DNA of 64,000 bases from Streptomyces sp. CB01201 (GCF_002803085.1 NZ_NNBJ01000004.1:147861-211860), one strand, 5' to 3'. Positions 17,526 through 26,844 are shown, numbered from the stretch's first letter. The notes: generated by a model from the letters alone, not told the origin. Program-made: numbers and translations.

Positions 17526-17571
17526 GGATAAACGGTAGTCGCTCGCGGGGCCGCCGCGTAGGGTCCGCAAC

Positions 17572-18375
17572 ATGGGCCGAAACATCAGGAACCACAACAA
17601 CCGCCCCTTCGAGGAACTGATCGACGAGGCCGCGTCCGTCTCCGTCGACGGCTGGGACTTCTCCTGGCTCGACGGCCGGGCCACCGAAGAGCGGCCGTCC
17701 TGGGGGTATGCCCGTTCGATGGCCGGGCGGATGGCGAAGGCCACCGCCGCCCTCGACGTCCAGACCGGCGGCGGCGAGGTCCTCGCCGCCGTGCCGCAGC
17801 TGCCCCCGCTCGCCGTCGCGACGGAGGGCTGGCCGCCGAACGTCGCCCGCGCCACCGGCCTGCTCCACCCGCGCGGAGTGGCGGTCGTCGCCGACGAGGA
17901 CAAGCCGCCGCTGCCGTTCGCCGACGGCGCCTTCGACCTGGTCGTCAGCCGTCACCCCGTCACCACCTGGTGGTCGGAGATCGCCCGTGTGCTCTCCCCG
18001 GGCGGCACGTACTTCTCCCAACAGGTGGGCCCGGCCAGCGTGTTCGAGCTCGTCGAGTACTTCCTGGGTCCGCAGCCGCCGGAGGTGCGCGGCGGGCGCG
18101 ACCCCGGCAAGGCGCGCAAGGAGGCGGAGAGCGCCGGGCTCGAAGTCGTCGATCTGCGCCTGGAGAAGCTGCGGACGGAGTTCCTGGACATCGGCGCCGT
18201 CGTCTACTTCCTGCGCAAGGTGATCTGGATGGTGCCCGGCTTCACCGTCGAGGAGTACCGCGACCAGTTGAAGGCGCTCGACGAGCAGATCCGTACCGAA
18301 GGCCCCTTCGTCGCGCACACGACACGCTTCCTGATCGAGGCGCGGAAGCCGCTGAGGCCCACGCGCGCTGCTTAG
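17572..18375 (+). CDS. SAM-dependent methyltransferase (class I)
   Basis: A 267-residue protein from ATG 17572. The motif I equivalent (ALDVQTGGGEVLA) and the acidic strand region with LPFADGAFDLVVSRHP and LSPGGTYFSQQVG are typical of Methyltransf_11 enzymes. The substrate is unknown. It lies 11 bases before the DUF2079 gene in the same direction, suggesting one transcript. Confidence 0.88.
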   Translation: MGRNIRNHNNRPFEELIDEAASVSVDGWDFSWLDGRATEERPSWGYARSMAGRMAKATAALDVQTGGGEVLAAVPQLPPLAVATEGWPPNVARATGLLHPRGVAVVADEDKPPLPFADGAFDLVVSRHPVTTWWSEIARVLSPGGTYFSQQVGPASVFELVEYFLGPQPPEVRGGRDPGKARKEAESAGLEVVDLRLEKLRTEFLDIGAVVYFLRKVIWMVPGFTVEEYRDQLKALDEQIRTEGPFVAHTTRFLIEARKPLRPTRAA

Positions 18376-18386
18376 CATCGGGGCAT

Positions 18387-19916
18387 ATGGGGACAATCGC
18401 CGATCAAAGGGTAGGGCGGGGCGCGCGGTCGCCGGGCACGTCCGTACCCGTCATCTTCCGCATCCCGCGCGTACGCATCGGCCGGCCCGCCCTCCTGTGG
18501 TGGGGGTGGGCCGCCGCGCTCTTCCTGCTGTACGCCACCATCTCGGCCCGGCGCCAGGCGCTGGTCCGCACCACCGGTTACGACCTCGGCATCTTCGAGC
18601 AGGCCGTCCGCGCGTACGCCCGGCTGCGCGCGCCCGTCGTCCCGCTGCGCGGCGACGGCTTCAACCTCCTCGGCGACCACTTCCACCCCGTGCTCGCCGT
18701 CCTCGCCCCCCTCTACCGCCTCGCGCCCTCCCCGTACACGCTGCTCGCGGCCCAGGCCGCGCTGCTCGCGCTCGCCGTGGTGCCGCTCGCCCGGCAGGCC
18801 GCGCGCGTCCTCGGCCGCCGCGCCGCCCATGTGGTGGCCTGCGGATACGGGTTGAGCTGGGGCATCGCATCGGCGGTCGGGTTCGACTTCCACGAGGTGT
18901 GCTTCGCGGTCCCGCTGGTGTCCTACGCCCTCGAAGCGCTGGCCCGGCGCAACTGGCGGCGCGCGCTCGCTTGGTCGGTGCCGCTGCTCCTGGTCAAGGA
19001 GGACCTCGGACTGACGCTCGCCGCGATCGGGGCGTACGTGGCCTGGCGCGGCCCGCGCCGCCTCGGCATCGCGGCCGCGCTGCTCGGCCTGGCGGGCAGC
19101 GCGCTCGAATTCAAGGTCCTGATGCCGTACTTCAACCCGGCCGGCACCTACGCGCACGCCGCCAACCTCGCGCCCGGCCACCACTCACTGCTCACCACGC
19201 TCGCCCTCGCGCCGCTGGACGCCGTGCGCCCCGAGGTGAAGGCGACCACCCTGGTCCTCGTCTTCGCACCGGCCGCGCTCATCGCGCTGCGCTCACCGCT
19301 CGCCCTGATCGCGGTGCCCACGCTCGGCTGGCGGATGCTGTCCACCAACGCCTTCCACTGGGGGACCGCCTTCCACTACTCCGCGGTCCTGATGCCCGTC
19401 GTGTTCGCCGCGCTCATCGACGCGCTGCGGCCGTACGCCGCCGCCGGCGACCCGCTCGCCCGGCGCCATGTGCGGGCCTCGCTCGCGACCGTCGCGGCCG
19501 TGACACTGATCCTCGTCCCGTCCTTCCCGCTCGCCCAGATCGCCCACCGCTCCACCTGGCGCACCACCCCGCACGTCACGGCCGTACGCGAACTGCTGCG
19601 CCGCATCCCCGACGGCGCGACCGTCGCCGCCTCCAACCGCCTTGTCCCGCAACTGACTTCACGCACCACGGTCGCCCTGTTCCCGACCTTCCCGGTGCAC
19701 TGGACGCTGTACTCGACGGACGGCCCGATCCCGCCGCCCACGGCCCAGTGGATCGCCTACGACCGCATCCCCCCGGAGTCCTGGCCCTACCCGCCGGGCC
19801 CCTGGCCCTACCCGGCCCCCCGGCAGGAGCAGGAGTACGCCGCCACGCTCGCGCGGTACGGATACGTACGGGTGGCGGAGGCGGACGGTGTCTCGCTGCT
19901 GCGCCGCAGCGGCTGA
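18387..19916 (+). CDS. DUF2079 multispanning membrane protein
   Basis: A 509-residue membrane protein, ATG 18387, with 10-12 predicted helices and a conserved early loop GYDLGIFEQAVRAYA ... GDHFHPVLAVLAPLYRLAPSP, the hallmark of DUF2079. The family resembles GT-C fold glycosyltransferases; an Asp in YDLGIFEQ sits where GT-C enzymes keep a catalytic acid. The extracytoplasmic C-terminal part contains a WPYPPGPWPYP repeat. A role in lipid-linked sugar transfer at the membrane is inference. Confidence 0.85.
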   Translation: MGTIADQRVGRGARSPGTSVPVIFRIPRVRIGRPALLWWGWAAALFLLYATISARRQALVRTTGYDLGIFEQAVRAYARLRAPVVPLRGDGFNLLGDHFHPVLAVLAPLYRLAPSPYTLLAAQAALLALAVVPLARQAARVLGRRAAHVVACGYGLSWGIASAVGFDFHEVCFAVPLVSYALEALARRNWRRALAWSVPLLLVKEDLGLTLAAIGAYVAWRGPRRLGIAAALLGLAGSALEFKVLMPYFNPAGTYAHAANLAPGHHSLLTTLALAPLDAVRPEVKATTLVLVFAPAALIALRSPLALIAVPTLGWRMLSTNAFHWGTAFHYSAVLMPVVFAALIDALRPYAAAGDPLARRHVRASLATVAAVTLILVPSFPLAQIAHRSTWRTTPHVTAVRELLRRIPDGATVAASNRLVPQLTSRTTVALFPTFPVHWTLYSTDGPIPPPTAQWIAYDRIPPESWPYPPGPWPYPAPRQEQEYAATLARYGYVRVAEADGVSLLRRSG

Positions 19917-20230
19917 ACCCCGCTCGGGGGGCGGCCCCTCGGTAAGCGCTCTCGTGTACGGGACGGCATCGGACGGTCACACCGTGCTGTCCCGCTTGGG
20001 CCAGTGGGGTGAAGCTCGGGCCGAGTGGATTTTGACGTTCCGAACGAGCGCATGTGCGCTGCGGCGAGGCGGCCACAACCCCTCTGACCTGCGCGGTCAA
20101 GCCCGCTCCCGGTGCCGGGGTCACCCCTGAGAGGGACCGGAAAAGCGTACTGGCCCGGTTTCGGAGCGTAGTTCCGGGGCGCCGTGGCACCCAGCATCAC
20201 TTACGAAGGGTTATGGTGGAAACCCCCCCT

Positions 20231-20271
20231 CGGGCCGGTCCGTATCCCCCCCACGGACCGGCCCGTTTTTT
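20231..20271 (+). terminator. Strong intrinsic terminator with a C-rich loop
   Basis: A perfect 13-bp stem (20231-20243 with 20253-20265) around the loop atccccccc, followed by six T. It is oriented for rightward transcripts. A second run of seven C lies just before the stem at about 20223-20229. The nearest upstream gene ends 315 bases earlier, so a separate short transcript may end here. The rest of the 19917-20230 gap shows no gene that I can support. Confidence 0.9.
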
Positions 20272-20322
20272 CTTCGGCACCCCCGAGCCGGGCCCGCGGT
20301 ACGCCGGCCGAGCCGGATGCCG

Positions 20323-21360
20323 TCAGCCGCGACGGGCCCAGATGTTGGTGCCCTCGGTGTCCACGGCGAAGGTGTCGATCTCCTTCAACTCCGCGTCGCT
20401 GAGCGCCGGTCCGGCCAGCGCCGCCACGTTCTCCTCCAACTGCCGCACGCTGGAAGCGCCGATGAGCGCGGACGTCATACGCGGGTCGCGCAGCACCCAG
20501 GCCAGCGCCAGCTGCGCGAGCGACTGGCCGCGCCGCACGGCGATGTCGTTCAGCCCGACCAGCCGGCGTACCACCTCGCCGCTCAGCAGGTTCGGGTCCA
20601 GGGACTTGCCCTGGGTCGCGCGCGAACCCTCCGGGATGCCCTTGAGGTACTTGTCGGTGAGCAGGCCCTGGGCGAGCGGCACGAAGGAGATGCAGCCCAT
20701 GCCGGCGGTCTCCAGGGTGTCGAGCAGCCCGTCCTCCTCCGTCCAGCGGTTGATCATCGAGTACGACGGCTGGTGGATCAGGGCCGGTACGCCCATCTCC
20801 TTCAGGAGCCGGGCGGCCTCGGCGGTCTGCTCGCTGTTGTACGAGGAGACGCCCACGTACAGCGCCTTGCCCTGCTGGACGGCGGACGCGAGCGCGCCCA
20901 TCGTCTCCTCCAGCGGGGTCTCCGGGTCGAAGCGGTGCGAGTAGAAGATGTCGACGTGGTCCAGGCCCATGCGGTTCAGGGACGCGTCGAGCGAGGACAG
21001 CAGGTACTTGCGCGAACCCCACTCGCCGTACGGCCCGGGGTGCATCAGATAACCGGCCTTGGTGGAGATGACGAGCTCGTCCCGGTACGCGGCGAAGTCC
21101 TGGCCGAAAATCTTGCCGAAGTTGAGCTCGGCGGAGCCGGCCGGCGGGCCGTAGTTGTTGGCCAGGTCGAAGTGGGTGACACCCAGGTCGAAGGCGCGGC
21201 GCAGGATCGCACGCTGGGAATCCAGGGCGCGGTCGTCACCGAAGTTGTGCCACAGGCCGAGTGATACGGCGGGGAGCTTGAGGCCACTGCGACCCGTTCG
21301 GCGGTACTCCATGGAGTCGTAGCGGTCGGCGGCGGCGAGGTAGCGGAGCGATTCAGTCAC
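20323..21360 (-). CDS. Aldo/keto reductase (YghZ / glyceraldehyde-3-P reductase type)
   Basis: A 345-residue protein. GTG 21360 is preferred (AGGGA upstream); ATG 21312 inside is the alternative. It is an AKR barrel with the tetrad Asp and Tyr in THFDLANNYG, Lys in ISTKAGY and His in IFYSHR. The NADPH-binding end reads ALIGASSVRQLEEN. It is most like the YghZ/AKR14 group that reduces L-glyceraldehyde 3-phosphate and methylglyoxal. It is divergently arranged with the prenyltransferase gene over 136 bases. Confidence 0.92.
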   Translation of the reverse strand: MTESLRYLAAADRYDSMEYRRTGRSGLKLPAVSLGLWHNFGDDRALDSQRAILRRAFDLGVTHFDLANNYGPPAGSAELNFGKIFGQDFAAYRDELVISTKAGYLMHPGPYGEWGSRKYLLSSLDASLNRMGLDHVDIFYSHRFDPETPLEETMGALASAVQQGKALYVGVSSYNSEQTAEAARLLKEMGVPALIHQPSYSMINRWTEEDGLLDTLETAGMGCISFVPLAQGLLTDKYLKGIPEGSRATQGKSLDPNLLSGEVVRRLVGLNDIAVRRGQSLAQLALAWVLRDPRMTSALIGASSVRQLEENVAALAGPALSDAELKEIDTFAVDTEGTNIWARRG

Positions 21361-21496
21361 GTTTCCCTGCTTATCACGGACTTGTGACAGACCGAGTTGG
21401 GCCGCCGTGACCCGTCCGCAGTACTGTGCTTTCCCTGGGGCTGCCGGAGTACGGGGCGGCGGCGGGCCCCCGGAAGGCAACGAGAGGGTGGAATCG

Positions 21497-22258
21497 GTGA
21501 GTTTGCGCGACCTGGTGTACAGGCTCTATGCCCGCCGGGTGGAAGGCCGCCTCGACCACGACCAGGTGCCCAAGCACATCGGCGTCATCCTGGACGGCAA
21601 CCGGCGCTGGGCCAAGGCCTCCGCCCGCAGCCCCGAGCAGGGCCACCAGGCCGGAGCCAGCAAGATCCAGGAACTGCTCGGCTGGTGTGCCGAGACGGAC
21701 GTCGAGGTCGTCACCCTCTGGCTGCTCTCCACCGACAACCTGGACCGCCCCGAGGACCAGTTGATCCCGCTGCTCGGCATCATCGAGGACGCGGTACGGG
21801 ACTTGGCGGCGGACGGGCGCTGGCGGGTGCACCACGTCGGCAACGCGGATCTGCTGCCCGGGCACACCCAGTCGGTGCTCAAGGAGGCCGAGCAGGCCAC
21901 GCACGACATCGACGGGATACTGGTCAACGTCGCCGTCGGCTACGGCGGGCGCCAGGAGATCGCGGACGCGGTCCGCTCGCTGCTGCACGAGCACGCGGCG
22001 AAGGGGACGTCCTTCGAGGAGCTCGCGGAGATCGTCGACGTCGAGCACATCTCGGAGCACCTGTACACGCGGGGCCAGCCCGACCCCGACCTCGTGATCC
22101 GTACGAGTGGGGAGCAGCGGCTTTCCGGCTTCATGCTGTGGCAGTCGGCCCACTCCGAGTACTACTTCTGCGAAGTCTTCTGGCCGGCCTTCCGCAAGGT
22201 CGACTTCCTGCGCGCCCTGCGTGATTACGCTGCGCGGCATCGGAGGTACGGCAGCTGA
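21497..22258 (+). CDS. uppS: Isoprenyl (cis-prenyl) diphosphate synthase
   Basis: A 253-residue enzyme. GTG 21497 is chosen because AGAGGG lies eight bases upstream; GTG 21488 is too close to that site. Signature residues include catalytic Asp33 in HIGVILDGNRRWAK and the C-terminal DLVIRTSGEQRLSGFMLWQSAHSEYYF block. It condenses isopentenyl diphosphate in cis to make polyprenyl diphosphates used as cell-wall lipid carriers. Actinomycetes carry more than one such gene, so this may be a short-chain or accessory paralogue. Confidence 0.93.
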   Translation: MSLRDLVYRLYARRVEGRLDHDQVPKHIGVILDGNRRWAKASARSPEQGHQAGASKIQELLGWCAETDVEVVTLWLLSTDNLDRPEDQLIPLLGIIEDAVRDLAADGRWRVHHVGNADLLPGHTQSVLKEAEQATHDIDGILVNVAVGYGGRQEIADAVRSLLHEHAAKGTSFEELAEIVDVEHISEHLYTRGQPDPDLVIRTSGEQRLSGFMLWQSAHSEYYFCEVFWPAFRKVDFLRALRDYAARHRRYGS

Positions 22259-22288
22259 GGGCGGCCCCGGTTTTCGCCCCCTTCTTGC

Positions 22289-22480
22289 CCTCAATCGCCG
22301 GACGGGCTCGATTCTGCTCCCGTCCGGCTTTTTGCTGCGGGCCGTAGGTGGCTGGTCGCGCAGTTCCCCGCGCCCCTGAGTACTCGGTGCGGGCCGGCGC
22401 GAGCATCTTCAGCCCGTCCGGCGATTGAGGACGAGCGCCGTTCAGGCGCGATACGGGGTCTGGGGCGGAGCCCCAGCGGG
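22289..22480. repeat. Dispersed intergenic repeat with 20-bp inverted ends
   Basis: Twenty bases at 22289-22308 (cctcaatcgccggacgggct) are the exact reverse complement of 22411-22430, bounding a 142-bp element. Inside lie the terminator and the word tcgcgcagttccccgcgcccct (22356-22377). To the right come gcatcttcagcccgtc, tgaggacgagcgcc and a ggggcggagcccc palindrome. The same words, in the same order, recur near 50263-50420 and in part at 29115-29135. The remaining gap up to the PhoH gene shows no gene. Confidence 0.85.
22297..22333 (+). terminator. Terminator after uppS
   Basis: A 10-bp stem gccggacggg/cccgtccggc (22297-22306 with 22319-22328) with a 12-base loop, followed by five T. Its left arm is also part of the 20-bp inverted repeat. 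Confidence 0.85.
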
Positions 22481-22754
22481 AACTCCAGGCATATGACCGG
22501 GCATGGCTTCGGGTGTTCGAGGGCATAACCCACCCAGGTCGACGTCCGGACCACGGGCGTCGGATCTCAGTGGGTGGCGGCAACGCCATCCGCCCGGGAG
22601 GCCCTTTGCACCAGGACGACCGCGCACCGCGCGCGGGCGACGTGGAGGGCCGGAGCTCGGCCCGCGCAGCGCGGTCGAAGCCCGGTCCCCGTTTCCGCGA
22701 CGCCGTCGCACCCCGTTCTCATGCGCCTCTTACGAGGGGGTACGTCCTTCCGTG

Positions 22755-24074
22755 GTGACCAGCACAAAGCGCCGCATGCCCGACCGGCGCACCTACGTAC
22801 TCGACACCAGCGTCCTGCTGGCCGACCCCAATGCGATGACCCGGTTCGAGGAGCACGAAGTGGTGCTCCCCATCGTCGTGGTCACAGAGCTGGAGGCCAA
22901 GAGGCACCATCCCGAGCTCGGCTACTTCGCCCGGCAGGCCCTGCGCCTGCTGGACGACTTCCGGGTCCGGTACGGACGCCTCGACGCCCCCATCCCGATG
23001 GGCGAGCTAGGCGGCACCCTCCGTGTCGAGCTGAACCATTCCGATCCCGGCGTACTGCCCGCCGGCTACAGGTTGGGGGACAACGACTCCCGCATTCTCG
23101 CCGTGGCCCGCAATCTCCAGGCGGAGGGATTCGACGTCACCGTCGTGTCCAAGGACCTGCCGCTGCGGATCAAGGCGTCGTCGGTGGGCCTGCTCGCCGA
23201 GGAGTACCGCGCCGAACTGGCCATCACCGACTCCGGCTTCACCGGGATGGCCGAACTGCCGCTGAGCGGCGAACAGGTCGACCTGCTCTTCGAGGAGGAG
23301 ACGCTCTACGTTCCGGAGGCCGCCGAGCTTCCCGTCCACACCGGGCTCGTGCTGCTCTCCGAGCGCGGCAAGGCGCTCGGGCGGGTCTCGCCGGACGGCA
23401 ACGTCAAGCTGGTGCGGGGTGACCGCGAGGCGTTCGGCATCCACGGCCGCAGCGCCGAACAGCGGATCGCGCTCGACCTGTTGCTCGACCCCGAGATCGG
23501 CATCATCTCGATGGGCGGGCGGGCCGGCACGGGCAAGTCGGCGCTCGCGCTCTGCGCGGGCCTGGAAGCGGTCCTGGAGCGCCGGCAGCACAAGAAGGTG
23601 ATGGTCTTCCGGCCGCTGTACGCGGTGGGCGGCCAGGAACTCGGCTATCTGCCGGGTTCCGAGGCCGAGAAGATGGGCCCCTGGGCCCAGGCCGTCTTCG
23701 ACACGCTGTCCGCGGTGACCAGCCGTGAGGTCATCGAGGAGGTCACTTCGCGCGGGATGCTCGAAGTCCTGCCGCTCACCCACATCCGGGGCCGCTCGCT
23801 GCACGACGCGTTCGTGATCGTGGACGAGGCGCAGTCACTGGAACGGAACGTCCTGCTGACCGTTCTGTCCCGGATCGGGGCCAATTCGCGGGTGGTGCTC
23901 ACCCATGACGTGGCCCAGCGCGACAACTTGAGGGTCGGCCGGTACGACGGTGTCGTGGCGGTCGTCGAAAAGCTCAAGGGGCACCCGCTGTTCGCGCATG
24001 TCACCCTCACCCGGTCCGAGCGTTCGCAGATCGCCGCCCTGGTGACCGAAATGCTGGAGGACGTCTCGATCTGA
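22755..24074 (+). CDS. PIN-domain + PhoH-type ATPase
   Basis: A 439-residue protein; tandem GTG codons at 22752 and 22755 are both possible starts, and ATG 22776 is a later one. The N-terminal PIN ribonuclease-like domain (about 10-135) has the acidic set Asp17 (LDTSVLL), Glu45, Asp109/111 (GDNDSRIL) and Asp134 (SKDLPLR). A PhoH ATPase domain (about 230-439) follows, with Walker [10 protein letters not shown] (254-262), Walker B FVIVDEAQ and [10 protein letters not shown]. The YlaK/PhoH2-like plan suggests RNA unwinding and cleavage. A terminator follows 17 bases after the stop. Confidence 0.93.
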   Translation: MTSTKRRMPDRRTYVLDTSVLLADPNAMTRFEEHEVVLPIVVVTELEAKRHHPELGYFARQALRLLDDFRVRYGRLDAPIPMGELGGTLRVELNHSDPGVLPAGYRLGDNDSRILAVARNLQAEGFDVTVVSKDLPLRIKASSVGLLAEEYRAELAITDSGFTGMAELPLSGEQVDLLFEEETLYVPEAAELPVHTGLVLLSERGKALGRVSPDGNVKLVRGDREAFGIHGRSAEQRIALDLLLDPEIGIISMGGRAGTGKSALALCAGLEAVLERRQHKKVMVFRPLYAVGGQELGYLPGSEAEKMGPWAQAVFDTLSAVTSREVIEEVTSRGMLEVLPLTHIRGRSLHDAFVIVDEAQSLERNVLLTVLSRIGANSRVVLTHDVAQRDNLRVGRYDGVVAVVEKLKGHPLFAHVTLTRSERSQIAALVTEMLEDVSI

Positions 24075-24091
24075 GGCAGTAAGCGCCAGTT

Positions 24092-24137
24092 GGCGCCGTC
24101 CGGCGAGCGCAGCAGCCTAGCCGGGCGGCGCCTTCTT
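24092..24137 (+). terminator. Terminator after the PhoH gene
   Basis: A 13-bp stem (24092-24104 with 24120-24132, one G-U pair) with a 15-base loop, followed by ttctt. Confidence 0.82.
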
Positions 24138-24199
24138 GTGTCTGCGGTTGGAAAAAACTACTGGGGTTAACGAGGTGTGAGGTTTAACACGCAACGGGG

Positions 24200-24405
24200 A
24201 ATTGCCTTGCGGCGTCGGCTTCCGGCAGAGTCTTGGATCCGTCAGGCCCCGCATACGGCACCCCTGTATCCCGGGTACCCCGGTACCCACGCAACTCAAT
24301 AGCTGAGCCGTATGCCGCCCGCGCATCACGTGGCACTTCCCGCAAGGGAGTTGCCCATCGGGTCAGTTCCTCCCGTGACCCAGTAGTTGGGAGGAGAGAG
24401 CCAGG
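24200..24405 (+). ncRNA. Probable c-di-AMP (ydaO-type) riboswitch
   Basis: The 290-base leader before the SLT-domain gene is far more structured than other gaps here. It contains gcggcgtcggcttccggcag, the segment gatccgtcaggccccgc, the palindrome gggtaccccggtaccc (about 24277-24291) and a final hairpin cctccc/gggagg at 24369-24394, about 65 bases before the start codon. Actinobacterial genes for wall hydrolases of the Rpf/SLT type are commonly under ydaO/c-di-AMP riboswitches, and the layout fits. The call rests on remembered resemblance and context. The boundaries are approximate; an alignment to the Rfam model would decide. Confidence 0.6.
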
Positions 24406-24459
24406 GGCACGATTGCGTCCGCGAGGTCACCCGTGCGGATGCTGCTGGAAGGAAACCGT

Positions 24460-25170
24460 GTGAGCCGGATCTCGGTCCGGGGGTTCGCGGTGGCATCTGC
24501 CACTGCGGTCACCACCGTTGGCGCCGTTGTCGGCGTTGCCGCAGGAAGCCCTGCCGCCGCTTCGAACGACAACTTCGAGGCGACCGCTGCCGACACGACG
24601 CTTCTTGCCGACATCCCCGCCGGCCAGCAGGCCCAGGTGCAGACCGCGTCCCTGACGCAGCAGGCGGACGCGCAGTCCGCCCAGGCGAGTGCCACCGCGA
24701 AGAAGTCCGCCGAGGAGGCCGCGCGCGTTCGGGCCGCCGAGGACGCGAAGTCCAAGAAGGACGCCGCGGACAAGGCGAAGGCCGACAAGGAGGCCGCCGA
24801 CGCCAAGGCCCGCGACCTGGAGACCCAGGCCGCCAGCCGCTCGTCGAGCCGCACGAACTTCGCGGTCAAGAGCTCGTACTCGATCGCCGAGGTCCAGGCG
24901 ATCGCCCAGCAGATCGTTCCTTCGGGTCAGTTCCAGTGCTTCAGCCACATCGTGAACAACGAGTCGAGCTGGGACTACACGGCCACCAACGGCGGTTCCG
25001 GCGCCTACGGCCTCGTCCAGGCTCTGCCCGGCAACAAGATGGCCTCGGCCGGCTCCGACTGGCAGACCAACCCGGCCACGCAGATCAAGTGGGGCCTGAA
25101 CTACATGAACGACCGCTACGGCAGCCCCTGCGGCGCCTGGTCGTTCTGGCAGGCCCACAGCTGGTACTAG
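24460..25170 (+). CDS. Secreted SLT-domain (lysozyme-like) wall hydrolase
   Basis: A 236-residue protein with GTG 24460, GGAAGGA seven bases upstream. It has a signal peptide (cleavage near PAAA|S, residue 34) and a long Ala/Lys/Asp-rich coiled-coil stalk (about 60-125). A compact transglycosylase-like domain (about 140-236) has catalytic Glu168 in NNESSWD and the motif GAYGLVQALPGNKMASAG. Two cysteines (160 and 224) may pair. It cleaves peptidoglycan glycan strands, probably during germination or growth, matching the predicted c-di-AMP control. Confidence 0.9.
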   Translation: MSRISVRGFAVASATAVTTVGAVVGVAAGSPAAASNDNFEATAADTTLLADIPAGQQAQVQTASLTQQADAQSAQASATAKKSAEEAARVRAAEDAKSKKDAADKAKADKEAADAKARDLETQAASRSSSRTNFAVKSSYSIAEVQAIAQQIVPSGQFQCFSHIVNNESSWDYTATNGGSGAYGLVQALPGNKMASAGSDWQTNPATQIKWGLNYMNDRYGSPCGAWSFWQAHSWY

Positions 25171-25227
25171 AGATCGTCAGGTAGGCCGGCCCGGCGAAGA
25201 ACAGCCAACAGCCGCTCAACCTTCCGG

Positions 25228-25256
25228 AGCCCCGCACCGTCCTTCGGTGCGGGGCT
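25228..25256 (+). terminator. Terminator after the SLT gene
   Basis: A perfect 12-bp stem agccccgcaccg/cggtgcggggct (25228-25239 with 25245-25256) and a 5-base loop. Confidence 0.85.
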
Positions 25257-25338
25257 TCGCCCGTGTACGGTCAGAATCACGTTTCGGGGGTACGCGGTGG
25301 GGCGACTCAACATCGGGGAAAAGGGAAATGGCGGGATC

Positions 25339-26757
25339 ATGTCGAGAGTGCCCGGTTTGCTCGGACGGCTAGGCGCCGGACTGACCCGCATGGGAGAGCG
25401 TCTGGACGAGCGCAGGGCGGCGGCGGAGGCCGACGCCGAGCTCGACCCGGTCATCGTCGATCCCGCGCCCCCGGTGTCCGTGCAGGGACCACCGCCCAGG
25501 AAGCCGCCCGCCGCCCCCGCACCCGAGCCGTCGGGCGGGCCGTCGGCCGAGCTGGAGCCGGCCGACGAGCACGCCCCCGAGCACGTGCCGCCGCCGCCCT
25601 CGTACGCGCCCGCGGTCTCCGCCCGGCCCGATCCGGTGGACGCGGTGCCGTGGAGTATGCGGGTCGCCGCGGCCGTCGGCTGGCGCCTGCTGGTCCTCGC
25701 CGGCTCCATCTACGTGCTGACGCAGATCATCAGCGCGGTCAGCCTGGTGGTCCTCGCGTTCGTGGCGGCCCTGCTGATCACCGCTCTGCTCCAGCCGACG
25801 GTCGCCCGGCTCAAGCGGATGGGGCTGCCCAGGGGCCTGGCCACCGCGCTCACCGCGATCTCCGGGTTCGTCATCATGGGGCTCGTCGGCTGGTTCGTGG
25901 TCTGGCAGGTCATGGACAACCTCGACGATCTGTCCAGCAAGGTGCGGGCCGGTATCGAGGAGCTCAAGCGCTGGGCCCTGAACAGCCCGTTCCACGTCAC
26001 CGAGGACCAGATCAACCAGATCGCCAAGAACCTCAGCGACACCATCGGGGCCAACACCAACGAGATCACCAACGCCGGGCTCCAGGGCGTGACCGTCCTC
26101 GTCGAGGTGCTCACCGGGATACTGCTCGCGATGTTCTCGACGCTGTTCCTGCTGTACGACGGCCCGAAGATCTGGCAGTGGGTCCTCAACCTGGTGCCGG
26201 AGGCCGCCCGGCCGGGTGTCGCGGGCGCGGGGCCCAAGGCCTGGCGCACGCTCACCGCGTATGTGCGCGGCACGGTGATAGTCGCCCTGATCGACGCGAT
26301 CTGCATCGGCATCGGCATCTACTTCCTGGGCGTGCCCATGGCGGTGCCGCTCGCCGTGTTCATCTTCCTGTTCGCCTTCATCCCGCTGGTCGGCGCGGTC
26401 GTCTCGGGCGCGCTCGCCGTGGTGGTCGCCCTGGTCACCGACGGCGTGTTCAACGCGCTGATGGTGCTGCTCGTGGTCCTGGCCGTCCAGCAGATCGAGG
26501 GCCATGTGCTCCAGCCCTTCATCCTGGGCCGCGCGGTCCGGGTGCACCCGCTCGCGGTGGTCCTGTCGGTGGCCGCCGGCGGACTGGTCGGCGGCATCGG
26601 CGGCGCGGTGGTCGCGGTCCCGCTGGTCGCGGTCACCAACACGGTGGTCGGCTATCTGCGGAAGTACTCCCGCGAGAACGCGCTGCGCAGTGCCCAGGCG
26701 GTCGAGGGCGCCCCGCCGGCCGCCGTGGTGCCCGCCGTGACCGCGGACCGCGAGTAG
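25339..26757 (+). CDS. AI-2E (PerM) family transporter
   Basis: About 472 residues from ATG 25339; GTG 25297, with GGGGG upstream, would add 14. A long cytoplasmic N-terminal region rich in Pro/Ala/Glu (to about residue 105) precedes seven or eight membrane helices. The family pattern is clear: LLQPTVARLKRMGLPRGLATALT, a large soluble loop (NLDDLSSKVRAGIEELKRWAL) and FIPLVGAVVSGALAVVVALV ... QQIEGHVLQPFILGRAVRVHPLAVVL. Members include TqsA, YtvI and Na+/H+ antiporter-like proteins; the transported substrate is unknown. Confidence 0.9.
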   Translation: MSRVPGLLGRLGAGLTRMGERLDERRAAAEADAELDPVIVDPAPPVSVQGPPPRKPPAAPAPEPSGGPSAELEPADEHAPEHVPPPPSYAPAVSARPDPVDAVPWSMRVAAAVGWRLLVLAGSIYVLTQIISAVSLVVLAFVAALLITALLQPTVARLKRMGLPRGLATALTAISGFVIMGLVGWFVVWQVMDNLDDLSSKVRAGIEELKRWALNSPFHVTEDQINQIAKNLSDTIGANTNEITNAGLQGVTVLVEVLTGILLAMFSTLFLLYDGPKIWQWVLNLVPEAARPGVAGAGPKAWRTLTAYVRGTVIVALIDAICIGIGIYFLGVPMAVPLAVFIFLFAFIPLVGAVVSGALAVVVALVTDGVFNALMVLLVVLAVQQIEGHVLQPFILGRAVRVHPLAVVLSVAAGGLVGGIGGAVVAVPLVAVTNTVVGYLRKYSRENALRSAQAVEGAPPAAVVPAVTADRE

Positions 26758-26778
26758 TCCGGCCCGTACGCATGCCGA

Positions 26779-26813
26779 AAGGGCCCCGCCGGTGCGCTAC
26801 CGGCGGGGCCCTT
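26779..26813. terminator. Bidirectional terminator between AI-2E gene and ahpD
   Basis: A 15-bp perfect stem (26779-26793 with 26799-26813) and a 5-base loop between convergent genes; A and T ends on both sides allow use from both strands. Confidence 0.9.
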
Positions 26814-26844
26814 CTGGTGTTCCGTACCTGTTCCGTACGCGGTC

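Noticed and set aside
20190..20271. Definite 6C RNA gene
   Set aside because: Only one C-loop hairpin can be folded; the second C run has no pairing flanks by eye. Kept as a candidate finding rather than an RNA feature.
22442..22754. Small genes in the gap before the PhoH gene
   Set aside because: Candidate frames are Arg/Pro-rich, lack ribosome sites and overlap the dispersed repeat.
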